Positions 9,811-19,280 of a DNA stretch of 64,000 nt are shown piece by piece. Positions within the stretch are counted from its first letter, which is position 1; each line of letters starts with the position of its first letter. Location: the NCBI RefSeq assembly GCF_900103645.1, contig NZ_FNHP01000001.1:186001-250000 (forward strand). Reading direction: 5' to 3'. A model generated the notes under the pieces. It saw only the letters and a list, made by a program, of their open reading frames with translations, did not search any database and was not told where the DNA came from. This DNA comes from Oryzisolibacter propanilivorax. GTDB taxonomy: Bacteria > Pseudomonadota > Gammaproteobacteria > Burkholderiales > Burkholderiaceae_C. A program made the position numbers and the translations under genes.

Positions 9811-10508
9811 CGGAAAAACATCTTTCCTCGCAATTCGACAGCGAGCTGAACCAGGTCTCGGCGCGGGTGATGGAGCTGGGCGGGCTGGTCGAGGCGCAGA
9901 TCCGTGCCGCCATCACCGCGCTGGCGCAGTTCAGCGAGAGCGCGGCCGCCGAGGTCGAGCAGATCGAGCAGCGCGTGAATGCCTTGGAAGTGCAGATCGA
10001 CCACGAGCTGACGACCATCATCGCCCGGCGCCAGCCCACGGCGCGCGACCTGCGCCTGCTGATGGCGTTCTCCAAGGCCACGGCCAACCTGGAGCGCATG
10101 GGCGACGAGGCCACGCGCATGGCGCGCATGTGCCGCTCCATCATCGACAGCGGCGCCGCCCGGGCGCTACCCACGGGCGACCTGCGTCTGGCCGCCGACT
10201 TGGCGTCGAGCCTGCTGCGCAAGGCGCTGGACGCCTTCGCGCGGCTGGACACGCGCGCGGCGCTGGCCATCCTGAAGGAGGACGACCTGATCGACCGCGA
10301 GTTCGACGGCTTCGTGCGCAAGCTGGTCACCTACATGATGGAAGACCCGCGCAAGATCTCGCCCAGCCTGGACCTGCTGTTCCTGGCCAAGGCCATCGAG
10401 CGCATCGGCGACCACTCCAAGAACGTCGCCGAACTGATCATCTACTTGGTCGAGGGCCGCGACGTGCGCCACCGGGCGCTGCATGAGATCGAGTCCGCGC
10501 TGGCCTGA
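9807..10508 (+). CDS. phoU: Phosphate signalling complex protein PhoU
   Basis: This 233-aa cytoplasmic helical protein links the Pst transporter to PhoR and keeps PhoB off when phosphate is plentiful. Two PhoU repeats are visible, each with the metal-binding pattern of the family: [16 protein letters not shown] near residue 90 and [17 protein letters not shown] near 200. The ATG at 9807 overlaps the pstB stop. Confidence 0.95.
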   Translation: MTEKHLSSQFDSELNQVSARVMELGGLVEAQIRAAITALAQFSESAAAEVEQIEQRVNALEVQIDHELTTIIARRQPTARDLRLLMAFSKATANLERMGDEATRMARMCRSIIDSGAARALPTGDLRLAADLASSLLRKALDAFARLDTRAALAILKEDDLIDREFDGFVRKLVTYMMEDPRKISPSLDLLFLAKAIERIGDHSKNVAELIIYLVEGRDVRHRALHEIESALA

Positions 10509-10524
10509 CCCCCTTTTATTCACC

Positions 10525-11247
10525 ATGAAGAAACTGCCCCGCGTGCTGATCGTCGAGGACGAGCCGGCCATCGCCGAGCTGATCGCCGTGAACCTGCGGC
10601 ACAACGGCTTCGTGCCGGTCTGGGCCGAGGACGGCGAAGCGGCGCAGCGCGAGATCGACGCCGTGCTGCCCGACCTGATCCTGCTGGACTGGATGCTGCC
10701 CGGCGCCAGCGGCCTGCAGCTGGCGCGGCGCTGGCGCGCCGACGCGCGCACGCGCGGCGTGCCGCTGGTGATGCTGACCGCACGCGGCGACGAGCCCGAC
10801 AAGATCGCCGGGCTGGATGCCGGCGCCGACGATTACGTGACCAAGCCGTTCTCCACCCAGGAGCTGCTGGCGCGCATGCGCGCCGTGCTGCGCCGGCGCG
10901 CGCCGCTGCAGTCGGGCGAGAACGTGATCATCGGCGCCCTGGCGCTGGACGCGGCCACGCACCGCGTCGCCTGGCAGGGGCAGCCACTGAAGCTGGGGCC
11001 GACCGAATTCCGCCTGCTGCACTACCTGATGACGCATGCCGAGCGCGTGCACAGCCGCGCCCAGCTGCTGGACCACGTGTGGGGCGACCATGTGTTCATC
11101 GAGGAACGCACCGTGGACGTGCACATCAAGCGGCTGCGCGAGGCGCTGGGCGACGCCGCCGCCATGGTCGAGACGGTGCGTGGCGCCGGCTACCGCCTGA
11201 CGGCCCAGCTGGCGCAGGGGCAGTACACGGGCGCGGCGCGGGCATGA
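10525..11247 (+). CDS. phoB: Phosphate regulon response regulator PhoB
   Basis: This 240-aa OmpR-type transcription activator has an N-terminal receiver domain (acidic pair VEDE, phospho-acceptor Asp in LILLDWMLPG near residue 53, and Lys in TKPF). The C-terminal winged helix ends with HIKRLREALG and VRGAGYRL. It should bind the site at 5926-5943. The ATG at 10525 is 16 bp after phoU. The kinase partner phoR follows after a 100-bp gap that holds an interspersed element. Confidence 0.95.
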   Translation: MKKLPRVLIVEDEPAIAELIAVNLRHNGFVPVWAEDGEAAQREIDAVLPDLILLDWMLPGASGLQLARRWRADARTRGVPLVMLTARGDEPDKIAGLDAGADDYVTKPFSTQELLARMRAVLRRRAPLQSGENVIIGALALDAATHRVAWQGQPLKLGPTEFRLLHYLMTHAERVHSRAQLLDHVWGDHVFIEERTVDVHIKRLREALGDAAAMVETVRGAGYRLTAQLAQGQYTGAARA

Positions 11248-11275
11248 ACCGTGCCGCATCTGTCCGCAGGGCCTA

Positions 11276-11340
11276 TTTTTTAGCCAAATGTGCCTCTAGC
11301 CCTTATGTATGAACGGCTTTAGGCTATTGAAAGAGTAGCA
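11276..11340 (-). repeat. Interspersed element copy 2 (inside the phoB-phoR junction)
   Basis: Read on the minus strand, the core is AGCCTAAAGCCGTTC, 8 nt, GGGCT, then AGAGGC. It fills most of the gap between phoB and phoR and ends 7 bp before the phoR ATG, so it supplies the ribosome-loading region of phoR. Confidence 0.75.
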
Positions 11341-11347
11341 AAAAACC

Positions 11348-12742
11348 ATGCTCCCGAGCCTGTGCCTGTTTGCCGCCAGCCAGCTGGCCGGCGCCGCCCT
11401 GGGCGCTTGGCTGCTGGGCGCGTGGCTGGCGCCGGGCTGGGGGGCGGCCGCCGGCGCCGCTCTGGCCGGCGTGCTGTGGCAGGCCGCCAGCGCCTGGCGC
11501 GCGGCGCGCGTGCTGGCCTGGCTGCGCGGCGGCGCGGCGCAGGACGGGCCGCAGCCGCGCGGCGCCTGGGGCGAGGCGGCCGGTCACATGCGCCGGCTGC
11601 TGCGCCAAGCGCAGCGGCGCGAGCAGGCCGGCGAGGACCGGCTGCAGGCCATCCTGAGCGCGCTGCAGGCCTCGCCCAACGGCGTGATGCTGCTGGACGC
11701 CCAGGACCGCATCGAGTGGTGCAATCGCACGGCGCAGGAGCATTTCGGCGTCGACGCCGCGCGCGACGCCGGCCAGGCGATCGCCAACCTGGTGCGCGAG
11801 CCGGCCTTCACCGAGCAGCTGGCGGCGCCCGGCGACGGCGCGCACGGCGTGGTGCTGGCCGGGCGCGCCAGCACGCCGGCGCGTCCGGTGCGCGTCGAGG
11901 TACGCCTGCACCCCTGCGGCGACGGCCGGCGCCTGCTGCTGTCGCGCGACATCACCCAGCTGGAACAGGCCGAGGCCATGCGCCGCGACTTCGTGGCCAA
12001 TGTCTCGCACGAGATCCGCACCCCGCTCACCGTGCTGGTCGGCTTCGTCGAGACGCTGCGCACGCTGCCGCTGGACGGGGCCGAGCGCGAGCGCTACCTG
12101 GGCCTGATGGCGCGTCAGGGCGAGCGCATGCAGCAGCTGGTGCAGGACCTGCTGACCCTGTCGCGCCTGGAGGGCAGCCCGCTGCCCGCCTTCAGCGACG
12201 AGGTGGACGTGTCGGCGTTGCTGCGCCAGTGCGCCGACGAGGCCCGGGCGCTGTCGGCCACGCTGTACCCGGGGGGGCCGGCGCAGGCCATCGCGCTGCC
12301 GCCCGATGCCGCGGTGGCGCGCCTGGCGGGCAACGCCGCCGAGCTGCACAGCGCCCTGGCCAACCTGCTGCACAACGCCGTGCGCTACACCCCGCCGGGC
12401 GGGCGCATCGCGCTGCGCTGGCAGCCACAGGCGGATGGCGGCGCGCTGCTGGAGGTGGCCGACAGCGGCCCCGGCATCGCGCCCGAGCATCTGCCGCGCG
12501 TAGCCGAGCGCTTCTACCGCATCGACCGCAGCCGCTCGCGCGACACCGGCGGCACCGGCCTGGGCCTGGCGATCGTCAAGCATGTCGCGCAGCGCCACAG
12601 CGCGCAGCTGCTGATCGACAGCACGCCGGGGTGCGGCAGCCGCTTCGCCCTGCGCTTTCCGCCCGGGCGCGTGCGCGCGGACGCGGGCGTGGTCATGCCT
12701 GCCGCAGCCGCAGGCGCATCACCAGCGCCAGCAGCGCCGTGA
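11348..12742 (+). CDS. phoR: Phosphate regulon sensor histidine kinase PhoR
   Basis: This 464-aa membrane kinase phosphorylates PhoB when phosphate is scarce. Two hydrophobic stretches in the first 60 residues form the membrane anchor, with no periplasmic sensor loop of note. A PAS domain (about 98-200) is followed by HisKA with the phospho-acceptor His in NVSHEIRTPL (about residue 221). HATPase_c has N-box LANLLHNAVRYT, G1 DSGPGI and G2 GGTGLGLAI. The final 50 bp overlap, in antisense, the end of the MATE gene. The weak ribosome site lies in the repeat element described for this junction. Confidence 0.94.
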   Translation: MLPSLCLFAASQLAGAALGAWLLGAWLAPGWGAAAGAALAGVLWQAASAWRAARVLAWLRGGAAQDGPQPRGAWGEAAGHMRRLLRQAQRREQAGEDRLQAILSALQASPNGVMLLDAQDRIEWCNRTAQEHFGVDAARDAGQAIANLVREPAFTEQLAAPGDGAHGVVLAGRASTPARPVRVEVRLHPCGDGRRLLLSRDITQLEQAEAMRRDFVANVSHEIRTPLTVLVGFVETLRTLPLDGAERERYLGLMARQGERMQQLVQDLLTLSRLEGSPLPAFSDEVDVSALLRQCADEARALSATLYPGGPAQAIALPPDAAVARLAGNAAELHSALANLLHNAVRYTPPGGRIALRWQPQADGGALLEVADSGPGIAPEHLPRVAERFYRIDRSRSRDTGGTGLGLAIVKHVAQRHSAQLLIDSTPGCGSRFALRFPPGRVRADAGVVMPAAAAGASPAPAAP

Positions 12743-14039
12743 ACAGCAGCGCCACCAGGGCCAGCGCCGCCGCACTGGCGCCCCAGAACGCCGCCGGCGA
12801 CTGTAGCGGCGCAATGCCGGCCAAGCCGCGGTACGCCAGCGCATGGCCGCCGGCCAGGCCCACGCCCCACAGCAGCACGCCGTAGACCAGCAGCGGCGCC
12901 AGCGTCACGTGCCAGCTGCGCAGCACGAAGATGCACAGCGTCTGCAGCGCATCGGCCACGTGGTAGGCGGCGACCCAGACCAGCAGCGCGCTGGCCAGGG
13001 CGACCACCTCGGCGCTGTCGGTGTACAGCCCGGCGATCTGCTCGCGCGTTACGAATAACGTAGCTGCAAGCCCGCAGCCAGCAAGGGCTGCAAGGCCAAA
13101 ACCCTGCCAGGCCACGACCACCGCTCTGCGCTCGTCGCCGCTGCCGCGCCAGAAGCTCACGCGCGCGCTGGTGGCAATCGCCAGCGACAGCGGCACCATG
13201 TACAGCACGGCCGCCAGGTTGGAGGCGATCTGGTGCGCCGCCGACGCCAGCGAGCCCTGGCGCGCGATGAACAGTGCCATCAGCGTGAACGAGGTGACCT
13301 CCACCAGGATCGCCAGCCCGGCCGGCAGTCCCAGGCGCAGAAAGCGCGCCAGCTGCGCCCGGTCCGGCGCCTCCAGCCGCTGCCACAGCCGCAGCGGCGC
13401 GTACAGCGCCGGGCGGCGCAGCATGACCAGCCCGAAGCCGGCCAGCGCGTAGTTCACCACCAGCGTGGCCCAGGCACAGCCGGCCACGCCCTGCGCCGGC
13501 AGCCCGGCGCCGCCGAAGGTGAACCATATGGACAGCGGAATCTTGATGCCCAGCGCGCCCACCTGCAGCCAGGTCACCAGCTGCGGCCAGCCCAGCGCCT
13601 GGTTCAGCGTGCTGTACAGGCGAAACAGCATCGCCGGCGGCAGGCCGAAGGCCAGGATGGCCAGGTATGCGCGGACTTCGCCGCGCAGCGCCGGGGGCAC
13701 CTCGGTGGCGCGCAGGATGGTGCCGGGCAGCAGCAGCACCGCCATGCCCAGCACGCAGGCGACCAGCCACAGGTACAGCGCCTGGCGCACGCTGGCGCCG
13801 ATGTCGGCGTCGCGCCCGGCGCCGCGCTGCTCGGACCACACCGGCAGCAGCGCCTGCAGCACGCCCATCAGCGCCACGTAGACGCTGATGAACACCGCCG
13901 AGCCGATGGACAGCGCGGCCAGCGAGTCCTGTGAATGCCGGCCGGCGACGATGGTGTCGGTGATGCCGAAGGCCATCACCGCCAGCTGCCCGGCCAGCAC
14001 GGTGAGCGCGTGGCGCAGGACGGTGGACAGTTCGCGCAT
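12693..14039 (-). CDS. MATE-family multidrug/cation efflux transporter
   Basis: This 448-aa protein has twelve predicted membrane helices and the fold of NorM/DinF sodium- or proton-coupled exporters. Family features include the N-terminal AFGITDTIVAGRHS, the internal pseudo-repeat beginning LRLGLPAGLAILVEV, and HQIASNLAAVLYMVPLSLAIA. The substrate cannot be told. The start overlaps the upstream glycosyltransferase stop by one base (TGATG), so the two are co-translated. Its 3' end overlaps the convergent phoR by 50 bp. A copy of the interspersed element lies in frame within one transmembrane helix. Confidence 0.9.
   Translation of the reverse strand: MRELSTVLRHALTVLAGQLAVMAFGITDTIVAGRHSQDSLAALSIGSAVFISVYVALMGVLQALLPVWSEQRGAGRDADIGASVRQALYLWLVACVLGMAVLLLPGTILRATEVPPALRGEVRAYLAILAFGLPPAMLFRLYSTLNQALGWPQLVTWLQVGALGIKIPLSIWFTFGGAGLPAQGVAGCAWATLVVNYALAGFGLVMLRRPALYAPLRLWQRLEAPDRAQLARFLRLGLPAGLAILVEVTSFTLMALFIARQGSLASAAHQIASNLAAVLYMVPLSLAIATSARVSFWRGSGDERRAVVVAWQGFGLAALAGCGLAATLFVTREQIAGLYTDSAEVVALASALLVWVAAYHVADALQTLCIFVLRSWHVTLAPLLVYGVLLWGVGLAGGHALAYRGLAGIAPLQSPAAFWGASAAALALVALLFTALLALVMRLRLRQA
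13051..13103 (+). repeat. Interspersed element copy 3 (in frame inside the MATE gene)
   Basis: The core AGCTGCAAGCCCGCA, 8 nt, GGGCT, then GCAAGGCC is followed by AAAA. It has the same spacing as the other copies. In the gene's direction it is read as a hydrophobic stretch with no stop. The AT-rich left edge stands out from the flanking GC-rich sequence. The assignment is weaker than for the intergenic copies because a Leu/Ala-rich helix could resemble it by chance. Confidence 0.55.
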
Positions 14040-15745
14040 CAGCGCGCGTCCGGCGTTTCGGCCGGTGGCGGTGGCAGCGCGCGGCGCAGCACCAGCAGGC
14101 GGTCGCTGCGGTCGGTGGGCCGGCCGACGCTGGTCACCAGCTGCCAGTCGGCGCCGGGGGCGGGTCTGGCGTTGGCGTCGGCCACCATCCAGTCGCACGC
14201 TGCCTGCGCCGCGGGCGCCGCCAGGTCCAGGCCGCCGTGGTAGGCCAGGGCGGCCAGCTGCGCCCGGCTCAGTCCCTGCCAGGCGATGCAGCCGGGCTGC
14301 GCGCCCAGGGCGGCGCTCACGCCGGCGATCTGCGGCGCATAGCTGCGGCCATAGTTCAACAGCGGCAGCCACAGCGTCATCACCAGCACCCAGCCGAGGG
14401 TGGCGCCGGTGGCCGGCAGCACCAGGCTTTTCCACAACGCGGTGCGGTGCCGGCCGGTGCGCCAGCGCACCAGCACGCCCCACGCCAGCGTGGCCGCCAG
14501 CGCCACGGCCAGCGCCAGCGGCAGGAACTGCGGCTCGTAGCCCGGCGCCAGCCGCGCCACGTTGGCCGCCGGCTTGGCCGGCACGCCGGTCTGCACCGCC
14601 AGCCACACCACCCACACGCCGATGGCGCCGATGCTGAAGAACAGCAGCGTGAACCAGTCGATCAGCGCCGCCAGCCCGCGCCGCAGCGTGGGCAGCGCGA
14701 ACGCGGCCAGCGTGGCCAGCGCCGGCAGCGCCAGCAGCAGGGCGCGGTCGGCCGGCTGGGTGGTCAGGGTGGCGGCCACTGCCACGCCCACAAACCACAG
14801 TGGCAGCCACAGGTGGCGCTGCCAGGCGCGGCTGGCGATCTGCTGGCGCCAGCGCCAGCAGGTCCACAGCGCCAGCGGCCAGGCCGGCCAGGTGAACCAG
14901 GTGAACAGGCGCAGCAGGCTCTGCCACTCCTTGGCCTCGTCCCAGGCCACGATGCGCCAGCGCCACAGCCCCAGCGCGGCGGCCAGCACGGCAGCTGCCC
15001 CGGTCAGCGCCAGCAACAGCGCCGCGCCCTGCCAGCGCATGCGTGGTGTGGCTGACTGGGCCTGCGCCACCAGCCAGGCGCTGCCCAGCCCCAGCAGCAC
15101 GGCCAGCGCCGGCGCGCCGCTCAGCACCAGCCCTGACAGGCCGGCAGTGGCTGCTGCGGCGCCCCAGCCCGGGCGCGCCGGCAGCAGCGCGCCGGCGGCG
15201 AAGACCAGCGTGCTGCAGGTCAGCTGCGTGAGATAGCTGGTGGTCTCATGCGAGTACTGCATCAACCCCAGGCAGGCGATGAGTGCCAGCACGCCGCCGT
15301 CGGCAATGGTGCGGGCATAGGCGCCCGCCTCGGCCTCGCCGCCGAAGGCGAAGGCCACCGGCTGCGCGCCTGGGTTGAGCGCCAGGTGGCGTACCGCGTG
15401 CCAGGTGGCGATGAAAGTCAGCGCCAGCAGCGCGATGAAGGGCAGGCGCGCGGCCACGTCCGCCGGCAGCCAGCCGTGCAGCGCCTGGATGGCCCAGGCG
15501 CCCAGCCAATACGGCAGCAGGCCGTCGGTGTCAGGCGGCAGGCCGGCCAGCAGCGGCGCGGTCCAGTCGGTCTTTCCCAGCGCCAGCGCACGCATGTAGC
15601 CAAACGCCGCCACATCCTCGCCACGCCAGGGGTCGCGCCCGACATAGCCGGCCAGGGTGTAGGTCAGGCACAGCAGCACCAGTGCCCAGCGCGGCAGCGG
15701 GCGCACGGCGTCCTGGGTGACGATGGCAGGGGAGGGCAGGTTCAC
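14039..15745 (-). CDS. ArnT/PMT-like integral membrane glycosyltransferase
   Basis: This 568-aa protein has about 10-12 hydrophobic segments and the GT39/GT83-type N-terminus. The first loop carries GRDPWRGED, matching the acidic catalytic loop of ArnT-like enzymes that use a polyprenyl-phosphate sugar donor. A long C-terminal soluble part ends LLVLRRALPPP. The likely role is modification of lipid A or another envelope glycolipid; this is inferred from the family only. The start is GTG at 15745. It is followed immediately by the MATE gene and preceded by rpmE2, with a terminator between. Confidence 0.75.
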   Translation of the reverse strand: MNLPSPAIVTQDAVRPLPRWALVLLCLTYTLAGYVGRDPWRGEDVAAFGYMRALALGKTDWTAPLLAGLPPDTDGLLPYWLGAWAIQALHGWLPADVAARLPFIALLALTFIATWHAVRHLALNPGAQPVAFAFGGEAEAGAYARTIADGGVLALIACLGLMQYSHETTSYLTQLTCSTLVFAAGALLPARPGWGAAAATAGLSGLVLSGAPALAVLLGLGSAWLVAQAQSATPRMRWQGAALLLALTGAAAVLAAALGLWRWRIVAWDEAKEWQSLLRLFTWFTWPAWPLALWTCWRWRQQIASRAWQRHLWLPLWFVGVAVAATLTTQPADRALLLALPALATLAAFALPTLRRGLAALIDWFTLLFFSIGAIGVWVVWLAVQTGVPAKPAANVARLAPGYEPQFLPLALAVALAATLAWGVLVRWRTGRHRTALWKSLVLPATGATLGWVLVMTLWLPLLNYGRSYAPQIAGVSAALGAQPGCIAWQGLSRAQLAALAYHGGLDLAAPAAQAACDWMVADANARPAPGADWQLVTSVGRPTDRSDRLLVLRRALPPPPAETPDAR

Positions 15746-15831
15746 GCGGGCGGGCAGGGAGGGCGGCAGCGCCGCGATCGGGCGAGGATAGCCGGGAAAA
15801 CCCCAGCCATGTCGCAGCTGTCGCGGGCAAG

Positions 15832-15863
15832 AAAAAAGGCAGCGCGGCGGAGGCCGGGCTGCC
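15832..15863 (-). terminator. Rho-independent terminator after rpmE2
   Basis: On the minus strand, GGCAGCCCGGC pairs with GCCGCGCTGCC around a short loop and is followed by six T. It lies 56 bp past the L31 stop and 87 bp before the glycosyltransferase start. Confidence 0.88.
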
Positions 15864-15918
15864 TGATGTCACGCTGCCGGCGCAGCGGCTGCGCCAGGAG
15901 CGTGGGTGCCGAAGCGGC

Positions 15919-16182
15919 TTACTGCTTGGCGGCTGCGGCGCTCTTGCCGAAGCGGTTGCGGAAACGCTCCACGCGGCCGCCCATGTTGTCCACGGACTTT
16001 TGCGTGCCGGTGTAGAACGGGTGCGATTCGGAGGAGGTGTCCAGCTTGAACAGCGGGTATTCCTTGCCCTCGAAGGTCTCGGTCTCTTTCGTGTTCACGC
16101 ACGAGCGCGTCACGAACTTGAAGCCGTTGGACAGGTCCACGAACAGCACGTCGCGGTAGTTGGGGTGGATGCCTTCTTTCAT
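15919..16182 (-). CDS. rpmE2: 50S ribosomal protein L31 type B (zinc-independent)
   Basis: This 87-aa L31 paralogue starts [14 protein letters not shown] and contains [13 protein letters not shown] and [12 protein letters not shown], all diagnostic of the B type. The CxxC zinc site of type A is absent; only one Cys is present (about residue 29). In many bacteria type-B L31 replaces the zinc form under zinc shortage. No Zur-type palindrome was recognised in the leader. It forms its own transcription unit between a -10 box at 16285-16290 and the terminator at 15832-15863. Confidence 0.95.
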   Translation of the reverse strand: MKEGIHPNYRDVLFVDLSNGFKFVTRSCVNTKETETFEGKEYPLFKLDTSSESHPFYTGTQKSVDNMGGRVERFRNRFGKSAAAAKQ

Positions 16183-16284
16183 GGTCTTGGCCTTCGCGGT
16201 CAGGTGCGGCAGCCGTGCCGGATGGGAAACAACCCTTGTTTCACCGAAACATCCAGCATACTTGTCGCAGGGGAAAAGCCGGCG

Positions 16285-16290
16285 ATTATA
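16285..16290 (-). promoter_or_regulatory. -10 box for rpmE2
   Basis: The minus strand reads TATAAT about 100 bp before the L31 start codon. The -35 region (near 16308-16313) is a poor match. A start of transcription near 16278 would give a leader of about 95 nt. Confidence 0.5.
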
Positions 16291-16314
16291 GCGCGGGTGG
16301 CCGAAAACGGGTGG

Positions 16315-17727
16315 TCAGGCTTGTCCCGCCTCCAGCGTGGCGTAGGCCTTGCCCAGCGCGTCGATGCCCAGCTGCAGCACCTGGCGCGCGTCCACGCCGC
16401 AGGCGGTGGCCAGGTTCTCCAGATCACCGGACTGCGGGTTTTCGCTGGCGCGCGCCAGCGCCAGTGCGTCGTGGTGGATGCCGGGCGCGCCCAGCAGCGC
16501 CTGCTGCACGGCGTCCGGCAGGCGCGTGTCCTGCACGATGCGCGCCAGCGGCTGGCCCAGCAGCAGGTCGAGCATGGAAAACAGCCCCAGGATGAACAGT
16601 TCGTCGGGGTGATCGGGTACCTGGCCCTGGCCTGCCAGGCCTTCCAGGAAATAGGCGCGCGTGAGCGCCTGTTCGGCCAGCAGCCGCTCGCGGAAGCCCG
16701 CCTGGCGGATGTCGAACAGCAGCAGCGACAGCCAGCGAAAGAAGCGCTCACGCCCGAGCAGCTGCAGCGCGGCGTCGATGGTCGCCACCGGGCTGGGCAG
16801 GCCGATGGCGGGCGAATTCAGGTAGCGCAGCAGCTTGAAGGTCATCACCGGATCGGCGGCGATCTGCTGGGCAATATCCTTCGGCGGGGCCTCCTCGCGC
16901 AGCAGGTTCAGCAGCTTGAAGGTCAGCGCGCGGTTGATCTCGCTCCTGGGCGGGTGCCAGTCCTCGCGGCTGGTGATGAAGTCGCCCAGGAAGTAGTCGA
17001 AGCCCATCTTGAAGCACAGGTGGAACTCCTCGTAGGCGCCCAGTTCCTGGGCCATCAGGCGCAGCGCCGGGGCGCCTGCGGGACGCTGGCGCGCCAGTTC
17101 GCGGCGCAGCGTGTCCAGCTGCAGGCCATCCAGGCCGGCGGTCTGGAACTGCACATAGTCGCTCTGCGCTGCCAGCGCGGTCAGCGCCGGGTGATCGGCC
17201 AGCAGTCGGGCGCCCAGCACCCAGCCGATACCGAAACCCGCTTCGCGCAGCGCCTGCAATCGGGGCTGCAGCTGATCGGGTGCCAGCGGCTGGCGGCCGG
17301 GCTTGAGCATCAGCACCGTCCCGCTAGCCGGCAACCGGCGCAGCAGGGTGTTGTCCAGCGACACCGGCGACAGCCCGACGAACGCCAGGCGGTGCCCCAG
17401 CAGGCTGTGGATGCCCAGCGATGCCAGGCTGCGCAGCAGCAGGTCGTCGTAGACCTTGAGCTGCAGGTCCTGCTTGCCCTGCAGGCGCGACTGCAGCTGG
17501 TCCTGCAGGTTGAAGGTATAGCCGGCGATGCGCTCGTCACGTCCCAGCACCGGCTCGCGGCGCACGAACGATGCACTGTCGGACGCGTCCGCCGTGCCCG
17601 CGCGGCTCAGCGGCGCGATGCGCTCCAGGGCCTCGAACTGCTGGCGGCTGCGCACTTGCGGCGAGGGCGGCGCAGGTGCGGCGGAAGACCGAGGCGAACC
17701 CAGCAGGCGGCGCAGGTACTCGAGCAT
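16315..17727 (-). CDS. EAL-HDOD (YuxH-like) signalling protein
   Basis: This 470-aa protein pairs a degenerate EAL-like N-terminal half with a C-terminal HDOD domain. The N-terminal half (about residues 60-265; FVRREPVLGRDERIAGYTF is typical) lacks a convincing EAL catalytic set, so c-di-GMP hydrolysis is doubtful. The HDOD domain begins near LLNLLREEAPPKDIA and includes VMTFKLLRYLNSPAIG. Such proteins act as regulatory scaffolds in motility and type IV pilus control. It starts four bases beyond the rho terminator, so it depends on read-through from rho or on an unseen promoter. Confidence 0.85.
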   Translation of the reverse strand: MLEYLRRLLGSPRSSAAPAPPSPQVRSRQQFEALERIAPLSRAGTADASDSASFVRREPVLGRDERIAGYTFNLQDQLQSRLQGKQDLQLKVYDDLLLRSLASLGIHSLLGHRLAFVGLSPVSLDNTLLRRLPASGTVLMLKPGRQPLAPDQLQPRLQALREAGFGIGWVLGARLLADHPALTALAAQSDYVQFQTAGLDGLQLDTLRRELARQRPAGAPALRLMAQELGAYEEFHLCFKMGFDYFLGDFITSREDWHPPRSEINRALTFKLLNLLREEAPPKDIAQQIAADPVMTFKLLRYLNSPAIGLPSPVATIDAALQLLGRERFFRWLSLLLFDIRQAGFRERLLAEQALTRAYFLEGLAGQGQVPDHPDELFILGLFSMLDLLLGQPLARIVQDTRLPDAVQQALLGAPGIHHDALALARASENPQSGDLENLATACGVDARQVLQLGIDALGKAYATLEAGQA

Positions 17728-17730
17728 GAA

Positions 17731-17778
17731 AGAAAAAACTCCGCAGCATGGCGGCGCCGGGTGCGCCTGCTGCGGAGT
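17731..17778 (-). terminator. Rho-independent terminator after rho
   Basis: On the minus strand, ACTCCGCAGCA pairs perfectly (11 bp) with TGCTGCGGAGT, enclosing a GC-rich loop, and TTTTTCTTT follows. It lies 38 bp past the rho stop. Confidence 0.9.
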
Positions 17779-17816
17779 CTATCGGGACGCCCTGGACGGG
17801 CCGGGAAGGGCGGGGC

Positions 17817-19079
17817 TCAGCCGCCGCGGCGCATGGCCTCGAAGAACTCGACGTTGTTCTTCGTCTCCTTCATCTTCTTGATCATCAGCTCCATCGACTC
17901 GATCTCGTCCATGTTGTACATGAACTGGCGCAGGATGCGGGTCTTTTGCAGGATCTCGGGCGGCAGCAGCAGCTCCTCGCGGCGCGTGCCGCTCTTGTTC
18001 ATCTCGATCGCCGGGAACACGCGCTTTTCGTACAGGCGCCGGCTCAGGTGCACCTCGCAGTTGCCCGTGCCCTTGAACTCCTCGAAGATCACCTCGTCCA
18101 TGCGGCTGCCGGTGTCCACCAGCGCGGTGGCGATGATGGTCAGCGAGCCGCCTTCCTCCACTTTGCGCGCCGCGCCGAAGAAGCGCTTGGGGCGCTGCAG
18201 CGCGTTGGAGTCCACGCCGCCCGACAGCACCTTGCCCGAGGACGGCACGACGTTGTTGTAGGCGCGCGCCAGGCGGGTGATCGAGTCCAGCAGGATGACC
18301 ACGTCCTTCTTCAGCTCGACCAGGCGCTTGGCGCGCTCGATGACCATCTCGGCCACGTGCACGTGGCGCGCGGCCGGCTCGTCGAAGGTCGAGGCGATGA
18401 TCTCGCCCTTGACCGAACGCTGCATCTCGGTCACTTCCTCGGGCCGCTCGTCCACCAGCAGCACCATCAGGTGCACGTCCGGGTTGTTGGCGGTGATGGC
18501 GTGGGCGATGTGCTGCATCATCACCGTCTTGCCGCTCTTCGGCGGCGCGACGATCAGCGCGCGCTGGCCGCGGCCGATGGGCGAGATGATGTCGATGATG
18601 CGGCCGGTGATGTTCTCCTCGCCCTTGATGTCGCGCTCGAGCTTCATCTGTTCTTTGGGGAACAGCGGCGTGAGGTTCTCGAACATCACCTTGTGCTTGT
18701 TCTTCTCGGGCGCATCGCCGTTGACCTTGTCCAGCTTGGTCAACGCGAAGTAGCGCTCGCCATCCTTGGGGATGCGCACCTCGCCCTCGATCATGTCGCC
18801 GGTGTGCAGGTTGAAGCGGCGCACCTGGCTGGGGCTGATGTAGATGTCGTCGGTGCTGGCCGTGTAGCTGGTGTCGGGGCTGCGCAGGAAGCCGAAGCCG
18901 TCGGGCAGGATCTCCAGCACGCCGTCGGCGAACACCTGCTCGCCGGCTTTCGCGCGCTTCTTGATGATGGCGAACATCAGCTCCTGCTTGCGCATGCGGC
19001 CGCCGTTCTCGATCTCCAGGGCCTCGGCCTGCTTGAGCACTTCGGAAACGTGGAGTGCCTTGAGTTCGTTCAGGTGCAT
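17817..19079 (-). CDS. rho: Transcription termination factor Rho
   Basis: This 420-aa hexameric RNA-dependent ATPase releases RNA polymerase from transcripts. It has the N-terminal helical [15 protein letters not shown], the RNA-binding cold-shock-like domain with [10 protein letters not shown], the P-loop APPKSGKT, Walker [18 protein letters not shown] and the R/Q-loop region SGGVDSNAL. Length and motifs match E. coli Rho closely. It is preceded by trxA in the same orientation, a conserved betaproteobacterial pairing. The 258-bp gap upstream (19080-19337) contains the trxA terminator and must contain the rho promoter. Confidence 0.98.
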   Translation of the reverse strand: MHLNELKALHVSEVLKQAEALEIENGGRMRKQELMFAIIKKRAKAGEQVFADGVLEILPDGFGFLRSPDTSYTASTDDIYISPSQVRRFNLHTGDMIEGEVRIPKDGERYFALTKLDKVNGDAPEKNKHKVMFENLTPLFPKEQMKLERDIKGEENITGRIIDIISPIGRGQRALIVAPPKSGKTVMMQHIAHAITANNPDVHLMVLLVDERPEEVTEMQRSVKGEIIASTFDEPAARHVHVAEMVIERAKRLVELKKDVVILLDSITRLARAYNNVVPSSGKVLSGGVDSNALQRPKRFFGAARKVEEGGSLTIIATALVDTGSRMDEVIFEEFKGTGNCEVHLSRRLYEKRVFPAIEMNKSGTRREELLLPPEILQKTRILRQFMYNMDEIESMELMIKKMKETKNNVEFFEAMRRGG

Positions 19080-19280
19080 GAAATGACTCCTGCAGCGGAG
19101 TGGAAGGTATGTCTCGAAGGGGGGTGCGAAAGGGGCGGGCTGCGGGCCGTGGGTGCCACGCGCAGGTGGCGGGGGGCCGAGCCGAGGATCAGGTCCTGGC
19201 CGCGAGGGATGGCTGCGACAGGTGATCGGAGCGCAAATTATGACAGGAAAAATTTTCGGGTCTGCCGGCGATCCTGCGCA

